NCBI RefSeq assembly: GCF_014138045.1
Contig: NZ_JACGXA010000001.1
Coordinates: 1,907,001 to 1,971,000 of the forward strand
Length of the DNA stretch: 64,000 nt
Direction: 5' to 3'
Source: Nocardioides ginsengisegetis
GTDB taxonomy: Bacteria; Actinomycetota; Actinomycetes; Propionibacteriales; Nocardioidaceae
Positions 1-7,923 of this stretch are shown piece after piece. The position numbers and the translations under genes were made by a program. How positions within the stretch are numbered: position 1 is the first letter of the stretch; each line of letters starts with the position of its first letter. The notes beneath the pieces are model-generated. The model searched no databases. It saw nothing but the letters and a program-made list of their open reading frames with translations, and had not been told where the DNA came from.

Positions 1-434
1 GTCAGGCCCACGACCGAACCGCCACTGCCCATCAGCGGCTGGCAGGCGGTCGCGAGCGACTTCAGGGAGTACGCCGAGACCTGGACGGCCTGGGCGACGT
101 CGTCCCAGGGACCCTGCAGGAACTTCCCGCCGAGCAGGGTCTCGGGGTTGCCGTAGGCGATGGAGTGCACGACGCCGTCCAGGCCGTCCACGTGCTCGCG
201 CACCAGCTCGGGCAGGCGCTCGAGGTGCTCGGGGTCGGTCACGTCGAGCTCGAGCACCGGCGGTTCGGTCGGCAGCCGCTTGGCGATCCGCTTGGTGATG
301 CCGAGCGCCCGGCCGAAGTTGGAGATGAGCACGGTCGCGCCCTGCTCCTGCGCCACCTTCGCCGTGGCAAATCCGATGGAGGAGTCCATCGTGACGCCGG
401 CGACCAGGATCCGCTTGCCGTCGAGAATGCCCAT
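1..434 (-). CDS. inhA: Enoyl-[acyl-carrier-protein] reductase (NADH), 5' part only
   Basis: Reads into the window edge, so only the first 144 codons are present. The product starts MGILDGKRILVAGVT and continues with the atypical short-chain reductase pattern of FabI/InhA (GVTMDSSIGFATA near residues 13-25, HSIAYG near residue 90). InhA reduces the enoyl-ACP double bond with NADH, the last step of each type II fatty acid elongation round. The ATG lies 44 bp downstream of the fabG stop on the same strand, reproducing the mycobacterial mabA-inhA pair. The catalytic Tyr/Lys region is outside the window. Confidence 0.93.
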   Translation of the reverse strand, partial: MGILDGKRILVAGVTMDSSIGFATAKVAQEQGATVLISNFGRALGITKRIAKRLPTEPPVLELDVTDPEHLERLPELVREHVDGLDGVVHSIAYGNPETLLGGKFLQGPWDDVAQAVQVSAYSLKSLATACQPLMGSGGSVVGL

Positions 435-460
435 GTCAGTTCCCTCTGTCGTGTTCCGTT

Positions 461-479
461 GGTCGAGCTTGTCGAGACC
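461..479. repeat. GGTCGAGCTTGTCGAGACC element between fabG and inhA
   Basis: The 19-nt string GGTCGAGCTTGTCGAGACC fills most of the fabG-inhA spacer and runs into the fabG stop codon. It has partial dyad symmetry (GGTC/GACC ends, TCGA twice inside). I recall near-identical strings as dispersed intergenic repeats in Nocardioides-type genomes, but there is only one clear copy here, so the repeat status is from memory. Confidence 0.35.
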
Positions 480-1228
480 TAGTGGCCCATGCCGAGGCCG
501 CCGTCGACGGGGATCACGGCCCCCGTGACGTACGCCGCGCCGTCGCTGGCCAGCCAGGTGACCGCTGAGGCGATCTCGGCGGTCGACCCGTAGCGGCCGA
601 GCGGCACCTGGGTCTTGATGGCGGACTTCTGGTCGTCGGTGAGGACCGCCGTCATGTCGGTCTCGATGAAGCCCGGGGCCACCACGTTGGTGGTGATCGA
701 GCGGGAGCCGAGCTCGCGGGCCAGCGAGCGGGCCATGCCGACCAGCCCGGCCTTGGACGCGGCGTAGTTGACCTGCCCGGCCGAGCCGAGGAGACCGACG
801 ACCGAGGAGATGAAGATGATCCGGCCGCGGCGGAGCCGCAGCATGCCCTTGGCGGCACGCTTGGCCAGCCGGAAGGAGCCGGTCAGGTTGGTGTCGATGA
901 CCGAGGACCAGTCGTCCTCGGACATCCGCAGGATGAGGGTGTCGGCGGTGATGCCGGCGTTGGCGACGAGCACCTCGACCGGGCCGTGCGCGGCCTCGAT
1001 CTCGGCGAAGGCGGCCTCGACGGCGGCCGCATCGGTGATGTCGCAGCGGACGTCGAGGGCGCCCTCGGGAGCCCCGCCGTTGCGCGTGGTGACCGCGACC
1101 TGGTCGCCGTTGGCGATGAACGCCTCGGCGATGGCGCGACCGATTCCGCGGTTGCCGCCGGTCACGAGGACCGAGCGCGGCGCTGCCGCCTGGACGGTGT
1201 CGGTGTTGTCCGGGGTGCTCTGGCTCAC
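479..1228 (-). CDS. fabG: 3-oxoacyl-[acyl-carrier-protein] reductase FabG
   Basis: A 249-aa classical short-chain dehydrogenase. The NADPH-binding glycine motif TGGNRGIGRA is near residues 23-32, NAG is near residue 91, and the catalytic Ser-Tyr-Lys set is in ISSVVGLLGSAGQVNYAASKAG. The C-terminus PVDGGLGMGH is typical of FabG. It reduces 3-oxoacyl-ACP in type II fatty acid synthesis and is the mabA counterpart next to inhA. The GTG start is preceded 7 nt upstream by a TAGCGT -10 box, so the transcript is probably leaderless and likely covers inhA too. Confidence 0.95.
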   Translation of the reverse strand: MSQSTPDNTDTVQAAAPRSVLVTGGNRGIGRAIAEAFIANGDQVAVTTRNGGAPEGALDVRCDITDAAAVEAAFAEIEAAHGPVEVLVANAGITADTLILRMSEDDWSSVIDTNLTGSFRLAKRAAKGMLRLRRGRIIFISSVVGLLGSAGQVNYAASKAGLVGMARSLARELGSRSITTNVVAPGFIETDMTAVLTDDQKSAIKTQVPLGRYGSTAEIASAVTWLASDGAAYVTGAVIPVDGGLGMGH

Positions 1229-1235
1229 GTCGAGG

Positions 1236-1241
1236 ACGCTA
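1236..1241 (-). promoter_or_regulatory. -10 box of a likely leaderless fabG-inhA promoter
   Basis: On the minus strand TAGCGT is followed by exactly 7 nt and then the fabG GTG. In actinobacteria this spacing puts +1 on the start codon. No recognisable -35 was seen. Confidence 0.5.
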
Positions 1242-1291
1242 GCGACTACCCAGGAGTAGACCTAAAACCCTCACGGGCTGAGACGGACTGG

Positions 1292-1504
1292 TCAGTCGTC
1301 CTCGAGGCGGAAGCCGACCTTGAGGCCGACCTGGAAGTGCTCGACGGCGCCGTCCTTGACCTGACCGCGGACCTGGGTCATCTCGAACCAGTCGACGTGG
1401 CGCAGCGTCTTGCTGGCGCGCTCGATGGCGTTGCGGATCGCCTGGTCGATGCCGTCGGGCGACGTGCCGACGATCTCGCTGACGCGGTAGGTGCGGTTGC
1501 TCAT
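1292..1504 (-). CDS. Dodecin, flavin-binding storage protein
   Basis: A 70-aa protein (MSNRTYRVSEIVGTS...) with the dodecin pattern: SPDGIDQAIRNAIERASKTLRHVDWFEM and VEHFQVGLKVGFRLED. Dodecins assemble as hollow dodecamers that bind FMN or CoA-related ligands. The conserved Trp that stacks on the flavin is in the HVDWFE motif. The start was chosen at the ATG with an AGGAGG site about 7 nt upstream. It is a single gene between fabG and the divergent DUF3099 gene. Confidence 0.93.
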   Translation of the reverse strand: MSNRTYRVSEIVGTSPDGIDQAIRNAIERASKTLRHVDWFEMTQVRGQVKDGAVEHFQVGLKVGFRLEDD

Positions 1505-1558
1505 GAGTGCCTCCTGGTGGGCGAGCCCGGTGGGGAACGGACTGTGAGCGTACCGACG

Positions 1559-1564
1559 TAGGAT
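1559..1564 (+). promoter_or_regulatory. -10 box of a likely leaderless promoter
   Basis: TAGGAT is followed by 6 nt (GGCGGC) and then the ATG of the DUF3099 gene, which has no Shine-Dalgarno sequence. Confidence 0.5.
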
Positions 1565-1570
1565 GGCGGC

Positions 1571-1927
1571 ATGGCCCGGACCCACAGCCACAGCCGCAGG
1601 GCGCGCGAGGCAGAGCCGGTCCGCATCACGACGGCAGCCACCAACCGCGCCGACGACATCGCCGCGCGCCAGAAGCGCTACCTGCTGTCCATGGGCATCC
1701 GGACGGTCTGCTTCGTGGGGGCCGTCGTCGCCGCCCTGGCGCACCTGGAGTGGCTGTGGCCGATCCTGATCGCCGGCGCGCTGATCCTGCCGTACGTCGC
1801 CGTGGTGATGGCCAACAATTCCGGTTCCGGATCCGACGGGTTCGAGCTGCTGGACGCCGATTTCGGCCGTGCCCAGCTGCCTCCGGGCACGGATTCGGGA
1901 CGCCACTCCGGCGACGACGGTATTTGA
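1571..1927 (+). CDS. DUF3099 family two-helix membrane protein
   Basis: A 118-aa protein with a basic N-terminus (about 40 residues, including ITTAATNRADDIAARQKRY) and two hydrophobic helices around residues 42-60 and 62-80, followed by a polar acidic tail. The residues before and within the helices match the actinobacterial DUF3099 family. Function is unknown. The start is supported by a TAGGAT box 6 nt upstream of the ATG. Confidence 0.8.
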   Translation: MARTHSHSRRAREAEPVRITTAATNRADDIAARQKRYLLSMGIRTVCFVGAVVAALAHLEWLWPILIAGALILPYVAVVMANNSGSGSDGFELLDADFGRAQLPPGTDSGRHSGDDGI

Positions 1928-2060
1928 CTTCCTCGGCGCAGGTGACAGAATCCTCGGCGCGAGCTGGGTCTCCCCCGTCTCAGTTCGCGGTGGTGCCGGA
2001 CGGCTTCCCCCGTGGCTGTCCGGCACTGCCCATTTCCCGACCTTTTCGTGGGAGGACGGC

Positions 2061-2288
2061 ATGACCGAGACCCCCACCTGCTCCGGCAAGGGCTGCCAGT
2101 CCGAGGCCGTCTGGGCGCTGTTGTGGAACAACCCGAAGCTGCACACCCCCGACCGCCGCAAGGTCTGGGTCGCGTGCGCGGAGCACCGGGCCGGCCTGGC
2201 CGACTTCCTGACCGCGCGGGGATTCCTGCGCGACGTCGTGCCCGTCGCCGAGGCGCCGGTCGACCAGGGCCCCGAGGGCGGCCGCTAG
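2061..2288 (+). CDS. Small conserved Cys/His protein, function unknown
   Basis: A 75-aa protein whose N-terminal CSGKGCQSEAVWALLWNNPKLH and later WVACAEHR supply three Cys and one His arranged like a small zinc site. The rest is a short helical C-terminus ending in an acidic tail. The ATG has a GGAGG at 2051-2055, five bases upstream. I recall similar actinobacterial proteins labelled only as hypothetical. It ends 6 bp from the convergent moaA stop. Confidence 0.7.
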   Translation: MTETPTCSGKGCQSEAVWALLWNNPKLHTPDRRKVWVACAEHRAGLADFLTARGFLRDVVPVAEAPVDQGPEGGR

Positions 2289-2294
2289 CGCCCG

Positions 2295-3287
2295 TCAGCC
2301 GCCGATCGCGGACATCGGGCGGTCGGGCTGGAGGAACGTCGGGTCGTCGATGCCGTGCCCGGGCAGCTTGCCCGCCATCGCCACGACCCAGCGGTCGGCC
2401 AGCTCCTCGTCGCTCGCACCCGAGCGCATGGCCAGGCGCAGGTCGGACTCCTGCCGGGCGAAGAGGCAGTTGCGGACCTGGCCGTCCGCGGTCAACCGGA
2501 CCCGGTCGCAGTCACCGCAGAAGGGCCGCGTGACCGAGGCGATGACCCCGACCGTGCCGGGCCCGCCGTCGACCATGAACAGCTCGGCGGGCGCACTCCC
2601 CCGCGGCTCGCTGGCCGGGGTGAGCACGAAGGCGGACTCGAGCCGCTCGAAGATCTCGTCGGCGGTGACCATGGCCTCGCGGCTCCAGCCGTGCTGGGCG
2701 TCGAGCGGCATCTGCTCGATGAAGCGGAGCTCGTAGCCGCGGTCCAGGCACCAGCGGAGCAGCTCGGGCGCCTCGGTGTCGTTGACGCCGCGCAGCAGCA
2801 CGGCGTTGATCTTGATCGGGCCGAGGCCGGCGGCCTGCGCCGCCTCGAGGCCCGCGACCACGTCGTCGAACCGATCGCGGCGGGTGATCTCGAGGAACGT
2901 CTCGGGACGGATCGTGTCGAGGCTGACGTTGATCCGGTCCAGGCCCGCGTCGGCCAGGGCCTGGGCGGTGCGCGAGAGCCCGAGCGCGTTGGTGGTCAGC
3001 GACGTCTCGACGCCCAGCTCGTGGGTGCGGCGGACGATGTCGACCAGCCCACGGCGTACGAGGGGCTCGCCGCCGGTGAAGCGCACCTCGCGCACCCCGA
3101 GACGCTCCACCGCGATGCGCACGAGGCGGACGACCTCGTCGTCGGAGAGCACGGTCTCGTCGGGCAGCCAGTCGAGTCCCTCGGCCGGCATGCAGTAGGA
3201 GCAGCGCAGGTTGCAACGGTCGGTCAGCGACACGCGCAGATCCGTCGCCACACGGCCGTAGCGGTCCTCGAGCGCACGTGTCATCAC
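2295..3287 (-). CDS. moaA: GTP 3',8-cyclase MoaA
   Basis: About 330 aa. A radical-SAM enzyme converting GTP to 3',8-cyclo-GTP, the first step of molybdenum cofactor synthesis. The N-terminal SAM cluster motif is C25-x3-C29-x2-C32 in LTDRCNLRCSYC. The second C-terminal 4Fe-4S site is FCGDCDR...RNC with CX2CX13C spacing. The protein ends in the Gly-Gly needed by MoaA. The GTG at 3287, one codon before an ATG, was chosen because TAGACT lies 7 nt upstream, giving a leaderless start. No other molybdopterin gene is nearby. Confidence 0.95.
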   Translation of the reverse strand: MMTRALEDRYGRVATDLRVSLTDRCNLRCSYCMPAEGLDWLPDETVLSDDEVVRLVRIAVERLGVREVRFTGGEPLVRRGLVDIVRRTHELGVETSLTTNALGLSRTAQALADAGLDRINVSLDTIRPETFLEITRRDRFDDVVAGLEAAQAAGLGPIKINAVLLRGVNDTEAPELLRWCLDRGYELRFIEQMPLDAQHGWSREAMVTADEIFERLESAFVLTPASEPRGSAPAELFMVDGGPGTVGVIASVTRPFCGDCDRVRLTADGQVRNCLFARQESDLRLAMRSGASDEELADRWVVAMAGKLPGHGIDDPTFLQPDRPMSAIGG

Positions 3288-3294
3288 ACCCGCG

Positions 3295-3300
3295 AGTCTA
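3295..3300 (-). promoter_or_regulatory. -10 box of leaderless moaA promoter
   Basis: Minus-strand TAGACT, then 7 nt, then GTG-ATG of moaA. It faces a matching box for the divergent SURF1 gene 39 bp away. Confidence 0.5.
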
Positions 3301-3338
3301 CGGGCGCACCCGCGCCGGGGCGTCGCCCACCGCCCGGA

Positions 3339-3344
3339 TAGCCT
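3339..3344 (+). promoter_or_regulatory. -10 box of leaderless SURF1 promoter
   Basis: TAGCCT, then 6 nt (CGCTGG), then the GTG of the SURF1 gene. Confidence 0.5.
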
Positions 3345-3350
3345 CGCTGG

Positions 3351-4220
3351 GTGCGATCGTTCCTGTTCCTGGTCAGCCGACGGTGGCTGTCGTTCGCGGT
3401 CGCCGTCGTCCTGATCGCCTGGGCGTGCTGGTGGCTCGGCGAGTGGCAGTTCCACCGCCTCGAGGACCGCAAGGCCAGCAACGCGATCGTCGAGCGCAAC
3501 GAGTCCCTGCCGCCCGCGCCCGTGGCTTCAGTCCTGCGCCCCGGCTCCGGCGTGTCGGACCGCGACGAGTGGCGTCTGGTCACTGCCACCGGGACCTACG
3601 ACACCGACCACACCGTCGTGCTCCGCTACGCCACGCGGGACGGGCAGTCCGGCGTCGACGTGGTCGTCCCCCTCGTCACGGCTTCGGGTACCGCCCTGCT
3701 GGTCGACCGCGGCTGGACCCCGTCGGACAACCGCGGCGGCGACACCTCGACGCTGCCCGCCCCACCGTCGGGGCAGGTCACCGTGACCGGCTGGGTGCGG
3801 GTGGACGCGACGGGCGACAGCGCGGCCGTCACCGACCTGTCGACCCGGGCGATCTCGAGCGTCGAGATCGGCAAGGCGATCGACACGCCCGTCTACGGCG
3901 GCTTCGTCGACCTGAAGTCCGAGGACCCGCCGGCCGCCGACACCCTCGAGCCCACCGAGCTCCCCGAGCTCGACAACGGCCCGCACTTCTTCTACGGCCT
4001 GCAGTGGTGGTTCTTCGGCGTCCTCGCCGTCTTCGGCTTCTTCTACCTCCTCTACGACGAGCGCCGCGCCCTGCTCCGCGGCGAGACGTCGGCCGCTGCC
4101 GAAGCGATGGCCGAGCGGAAGCAGAAGAAGGCGGCGAAGCAGGCCCAGAAGCAGAAGGTGCGGGCCGCCTACCAGCGGGCGTACGCCGCCGAGCGGGAGG
4201 CCAAGGCCGGGGAGGACTGA
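3351..4220 (+). CDS. SURF1-family cytochrome oxidase biogenesis protein
   Basis: A 289-aa protein with the SURF1 layout: a transmembrane helix at about residues 10-30 followed by GEWQFHRLEDRKA, a central extracytoplasmic domain with WRLVTATGTYD and LVDRGWTP, a second helix near residues 215-235 (FYGLQWWFFGVLAVFGFFYLLYDE), and a long Lys/Ala-rich cytoplasmic tail. SURF1 proteins assist heme a insertion and assembly of the aa3 oxidase. The GTG start is fixed by a leaderless -10 box. The charged coiled tail (AERKQKKAAKQAQKQK) is common in actinobacterial members. Confidence 0.88.
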   Translation: MRSFLFLVSRRWLSFAVAVVLIAWACWWLGEWQFHRLEDRKASNAIVERNESLPPAPVASVLRPGSGVSDRDEWRLVTATGTYDTDHTVVLRYATRDGQSGVDVVVPLVTASGTALLVDRGWTPSDNRGGDTSTLPAPPSGQVTVTGWVRVDATGDSAAVTDLSTRAISSVEIGKAIDTPVYGGFVDLKSEDPPAADTLEPTELPELDNGPHFFYGLQWWFFGVLAVFGFFYLLYDERRALLRGETSAAAEAMAERKQKKAAKQAQKQKVRAAYQRAYAAEREAKAGED

Positions 4221-4232
4221 CGCCCTGCCCGG

Positions 4233-5180
4233 TCAGTGCGCGTCGCGGTAGTCCTCCAGGATCGCCTCGACGACCCGCCGCGCCTCGCGCTCCTCGGGCT
4301 CGTCCCCGTCCTCGACAGCGTTGGCGAGGTTGCTCAACGTCTTCCAGAGAGCCCACCCACGGCCCCGCGACCAGGTGGGTTCGTCGATGTCGAGGCGTTC
4401 GCGCAGGAGCCGCCTGCCCTGGCGGGTCAGGAGGGTCCACGCGATGGCGAGGTCGCAGGAGGGATCCCCGACCCCGCAGGTGCCGAAGTCGATCACCGCG
4501 GTGAGCCTGCCCCCGTCGAGCAGGAGGTTCCCGGGTGCCATGTCGCCGTGGAACCAGACGTCCACCCCGTCCCACCGGGCCGCCAGGGCGTCGTCCCAGG
4601 CGGCCGTGGCCAGGTCGACGTCAATGTGGCCGTCGAGCTTCGCGAGCGAACCCCGGGCGTACGAGTCGAACGTCCGCAGGGTCGCGCCGCGGAACCAGTT
4701 GTGGACGCCGGGCTGGGGGCCGTCCGTCGCGTCGATGCGCCGGAGTGCCCCGAGGAAGCCGACCACGTCCTCGGCGATGCCGGACGGGTCGATCGTCGCC
4801 GCCCGGTCGGCGGCCTCGCCGGGGAGCCATCCGTAGACCGACCACGGGAAGGGATATCCGGCACCCGGCCGTCCCAGGCCGAGCGGGACCGGGACCGGGA
4901 GGGGTAGCCGCTCCCCCAGCTCGGGGAGCCAGCGGTGCTCCTTCTCGACCGCGAGCGCGTACTCCGCAGCGCTGGGCAGTCGGACGAGCAGGTCGTCACC
5001 GAGGTGGAACGTGCGGTTGTCCCAACCGGGCTTGCTGACCGGTGCGACGGGCCGCTGCGACCACTGCGGGAACTGCTCCGCGACCAGCCGGCGGACGGTC
5101 TCGACGTCGACGGTCAGCCGCTGTGGCGGTGCTCCGAGGTCCGGCACCTCGTCGGTCGTCTCATCACTGTGCGAGCTCAC
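4233..5180 (-). CDS. Aminoglycoside phosphotransferase-fold kinase
   Basis: A 315-aa APH-family protein. The N-lobe shows WDNRTFHLGDDLLVRLPS and a conserved KEHRWLPEL. The catalytic loop is HGDMAPGNLLL and the metal-binding loop is IDFGTCGVGDPSCDLAIAW. The layout resembles actinobacterial CHP02721-type or antibiotic-kinase-like proteins, and the true substrate cannot be read from sequence. GTG start. Convergent with the SURF1 gene, stops 12 bp apart. Confidence 0.85.
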   Translation of the reverse strand: MSSHSDETTDEVPDLGAPPQRLTVDVETVRRLVAEQFPQWSQRPVAPVSKPGWDNRTFHLGDDLLVRLPSAAEYALAVEKEHRWLPELGERLPLPVPVPLGLGRPGAGYPFPWSVYGWLPGEAADRAATIDPSGIAEDVVGFLGALRRIDATDGPQPGVHNWFRGATLRTFDSYARGSLAKLDGHIDVDLATAAWDDALAARWDGVDVWFHGDMAPGNLLLDGGRLTAVIDFGTCGVGDPSCDLAIAWTLLTRQGRRLLRERLDIDEPTWSRGRGWALWKTLSNLANAVEDGDEPEEREARRVVEAILEDYRDAH

Positions 5181-5308
5181 GGCCCCGCACAGTACCCAGC
5201 GGCCTCCGGCCGTGCTACACGACCAGAAGGTATCGAAGGGACTGACGTCAACAAACGCCTCGTCATCGGACCCTGCAAGGAATCTTGATTCGCTACAGCC
5301 TGTTGCGT

Positions 5309-5324
5309 TCGTACATATGTTCGA
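5309..5324 (+). promoter_or_regulatory. LexA (SOS) box upstream of the DUF222/HNH gene
   Basis: TCGTACATATGTTCGA differs at one position from the actinobacterial SOS palindrome TCGAAC-N4-GTTCGA. It lies 12 bp before the ATG of the DUF222 gene in a short AT-richer patch, where a repressor would cover the promoter or start. Mycobacterial 13E12-family genes are known LexA targets, which supports the reading. Confidence 0.7.
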
Positions 5325-5336
5325 TTAGAATCAGGC

Positions 5337-6833
5337 ATGGCCCATATCCCGGTGACCGACCTCGACGCAGGCGACACGCTCGCGCTGCTCGGGGACGTGG
5401 TCACGCGGCGGCGGCAGGCCGAGGTCGAGGACCTGCTCCTGGTGCTGCACTGGTGCGACCTTCACGCCTCCGACCCCCGTGACGATCCGCGGCCGGACCC
5501 GACGATCCCGCTGCCGCCGGGCTCGGACCGCCTGGTCGACCTCGGTGGGGAGGGCACCCCGCGGGTCCGGGAGCTGTCACTGTGCGAGCTCGGCATCGCC
5601 CGCGGCGTCCACACCCTCTCCGCCCGCGCAGCCGCCGCCGACGCGCTCGACCTGCGGCACCGACTCCCCCAGACCTGGACTGTCACCCGCACCGGCCGCG
5701 CCGAGCCCTGGCTGGCCCGCAAGGTCGCCGTCCTGACCCGCGACCTGCCCCTGGCCCTCGTCGACCTGGTCGACCAGGCCGTGGCCCGGGCCATCGGGTC
5801 CCAGTCCCCCGCCCGGGTGATCGCCCTGGTCGAGGCCAAGATCATCGAGGCCGACCCCGCCACCCACGCCACCCGCCTCGAGGAAGCCCGCCACCGCCGC
5901 TACGTGTCCCTCTCGCGCACCGACGCGGTCGGGCTGCGGCACGTCATCGCCCGCGTCAACGCCGGCGACGCCGCCTACGTCGACGCCGTCGTGACCCGAG
6001 TCGCCGACATCCTCGCCACCCGCCCCGAGCACGCCGACGCGCCCCGCGACCTGCTCCGCTCCCTGGCCTTCGGCTGGCTCGCCCGCCCCGCCGAGCTCCT
6101 CCAACTCCTCCTCGAACACACCGAGCAGCCAGAGGACGCCGAGCCTGTCGAGGACCACACCCCGCGGGCCCTGGCGTTCCCCGCCGACCTCCTCGACGCC
6201 CTGAAGTCGGCCAAGCCCGAGACGTTCCGGCCCACGTCGATCCTCTACGTCCACCTCCACGAAGCAGCCCTCACCGGCACTGCCAGCGGTGTGGCGCGGG
6301 TCGAAGGCATCGGCCCGGTCGCCCTCGCCCAGCTGACCGAACTCCTCGCCCACACCCGAGTGAGCATCAAGCCGGTCATCGACCTCAAGGACCTCGTCTC
6401 CAGCTGCGCCTACGAGCACCCCGAGGCCATCAAGGAACGCATCCACCTCCGACAACCCCTCGACTGCTTCCCGCACGCCACCCGGGTCTCGCGGAAGGTC
6501 GACGTCGACCACCCCGTGCCCTACCGACCCACCGGCCCACCCGGCCAGACCAGCAGCCACACCGGCCGACCACTCTCCCGGACCGCACACCGCGCCAAGA
6601 CCCACCTCGGCTACCGCGTCGCCACCACCGGGACCGGCGAGACACTCTGGCGTACCCCCCAGGGACTGCACCGCCTCGTCGACGCCGCCGGCACCCACGA
6701 ACTCACCGAGACCGACGCCCGGGCATGGCTCAGCCCCGACCCCCTCGACCGCGCCCTCGTCCGCCTCCAGCACCAGTTCCACACCGGACAGCTCACCCTC
6801 GGCGCCGGCAGGAGCGACACGTCGCACCGGTGA
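5337..6833 (+). CDS. DUF222 (13E12 repeat family) protein with degenerate HNH motif
   Basis: A 498-aa protein. Residues about 20-330 form the helical DUF222 region (ELSLCELGIARGVHTLSARAAAADALDLRHRLP, then TRLEEARHRRYVSLSRTD). The C-terminal region retains the HNH core as VDVDHPVPY and GPPGQT, but where related proteins have an NLxPLCRxHHRxKT segment it reads TGRPLSRTAHRAKT. The Asn, the Cys and one His are therefore missing, and nuclease activity is doubtful. DUF222 genes are multicopy in this lineage and often SOS-controlled, and a LexA-box-like site lies immediately upstream. Confidence 0.85.
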   Translation: MAHIPVTDLDAGDTLALLGDVVTRRRQAEVEDLLLVLHWCDLHASDPRDDPRPDPTIPLPPGSDRLVDLGGEGTPRVRELSLCELGIARGVHTLSARAAAADALDLRHRLPQTWTVTRTGRAEPWLARKVAVLTRDLPLALVDLVDQAVARAIGSQSPARVIALVEAKIIEADPATHATRLEEARHRRYVSLSRTDAVGLRHVIARVNAGDAAYVDAVVTRVADILATRPEHADAPRDLLRSLAFGWLARPAELLQLLLEHTEQPEDAEPVEDHTPRALAFPADLLDALKSAKPETFRPTSILYVHLHEAALTGTASGVARVEGIGPVALAQLTELLAHTRVSIKPVIDLKDLVSSCAYEHPEAIKERIHLRQPLDCFPHATRVSRKVDVDHPVPYRPTGPPGQTSSHTGRPLSRTAHRAKTHLGYRVATTGTGETLWRTPQGLHRLVDAAGTHELTETDARAWLSPDPLDRALVRLQHQFHTGQLTLGAGRSDTSHR

Positions 6834-6908
6834 AGGCCGACCGGATCGGGAGTTCCGCGAGGCGCGCAGGCACAGGAAACACACAGGCGAGGCTGCCAAG
6901 GTGCCCTC

Positions 6909-7625
6909 ATGCACCCTGCGACAGAGAAGTCGACCGGCGGGCTCCAGCGTGCGTTCGTGGACGCCTACGCCGAGGCGAGCGGACGGACGACCACCGAGAG
7001 CCCCGTCCTGCCAGTGACGGGAGGGCCGGCCGGCAACGTCCTGCTGACCGCGTGGACGGGCCTGGTGCTGCTCGTCCTGTCGGTCGCGGAGCTGCTGACC
7101 CTCTTCGACGTGCGGGGGCTGATCTCGTGGCACGTCGCTCTCGGCGCGTTGCTGGTGCCGCCGGCGGTGATGAAGACGGCGAGCACCGGCTGGAAGATGG
7201 CGGGCTACTACCTCGGCCGGACGCCCTACCGCGAGGCCGGCCCACCGCCGCTCCTGCTCCGGGTGCTCGGCCCACTCGTGGTCGTCTCGACGCTGGGCCT
7301 GCTCGCCACGGGCGTCCTCCTGATCCTGCTGGGCGAGGAGTCCGCACGTCAGGACCTGCTCACGGTGCTCGGATTCCGCATCGACTGGATCACCCTCCAC
7401 CAGGGCTTCTTCGCGGTGTGGGTGGCTGCCGCCGGGCTGCATCTCCTGAGCCGGCTCGTCCCGGCGCTCCGCCTCACCATCCTGCCCGGGCAGCACCCAG
7501 CCACCGGGGTGCCCGGGCGCTGGACGCGCCTGCTGTGGTTCGCGGCGATGGCGGCCTCGGCCGCAGCGCTCGCCGTGGTGCTCGTGCACACCGAAGGCAC
7601 GTGGGGTTCCCTCCCCCGACCCTGA
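6909..7625 (+). CDS. Multi-helix membrane protein, cytochrome b-like, unassigned
   Basis: A 238-aa protein with five or so hydrophobic stretches (about residues 44-65, 70-88, 112-138, 150-180, 205-225). Conserved-looking His residues sit at helix ends in SWHVALGALLVPP, TLHQGFFAVW and GLHLLSRL, a spacing reminiscent of membrane-bound di-heme b-type cytochromes or DUF4405-like proteins. RTPYREAGPPPLLLRVLGPLVV separates the second and third helices. I cannot name the family with certainty. It stands alone between the DUF222 gene and a small unknown ORF. Confidence 0.6.
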   Translation: MHPATEKSTGGLQRAFVDAYAEASGRTTTESPVLPVTGGPAGNVLLTAWTGLVLLVLSVAELLTLFDVRGLISWHVALGALLVPPAVMKTASTGWKMAGYYLGRTPYREAGPPPLLLRVLGPLVVVSTLGLLATGVLLILLGEESARQDLLTVLGFRIDWITLHQGFFAVWVAAAGLHLLSRLVPALRLTILPGQHPATGVPGRWTRLLWFAAMAASAAALAVVLVHTEGTWGSLPRP

Positions 7626-7713
7626 CGTTCCCAGGTCGAGGCCCGAGCGACGTATCACCCGCCACCTGACGCCCCTCCGTCCGGGAAACGATCCTCGGAG
7701 GGAGGTGACCGGC

Positions 7714-7923
7714 ATGGCCGCATGGGTCGCCGTCGAGCAGGAGTCCGGCACGTCCGCCGGGCGCGCGCACGTGCACCGCCACAACGGCTACTACGCGGGC
7801 GAGTTCACCGCGAGGGAGCAGGTCGGACCCGCCGGCTGGAGCGTCCCGATCGCGCCGTTCGACGCCCCAGCGGGCGAGGTCGGGGCCTACGCCTTGGCGT
7901 ACGCCGCGACGCCGGTGTCGTAG
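7714..7923 (+). CDS. Small hypothetical protein
   Basis: A possible 69-aa protein starting MAAWVAVEQESGTSAGRAHVHRHNGYYAGEF. The ATG has a good GGAGGGAGG ribosome site ending 8 nt upstream, and there is an alternative GTG three codons earlier. No family is recognised and there are no membrane segments. Its last 37 bp overlap the 3' end of the convergent cupin gene, which lowers confidence. Confidence 0.4.
   Translation: MAAWVAVEQESGTSAGRAHVHRHNGYYAGEFTAREQVGPAGWSVPIAPFDAPAGEVGAYALAYAATPVS

Noticed and set aside
2061..2288. Label acetone carboxylase-type for the 75-aa protein
   Set aside because: The name circulates for similar small proteins, but nothing in the sequence supports a carboxylase; only a small Cys/His pattern is visible.
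5337..6833. DUF222/13E12 gene as attachment partner of the element
   Set aside because: phiRv1 inserts into a 13E12 gene, but here the core sequence is in the MBL-fold gene 48 kb away and is not found in the DUF222 gene.
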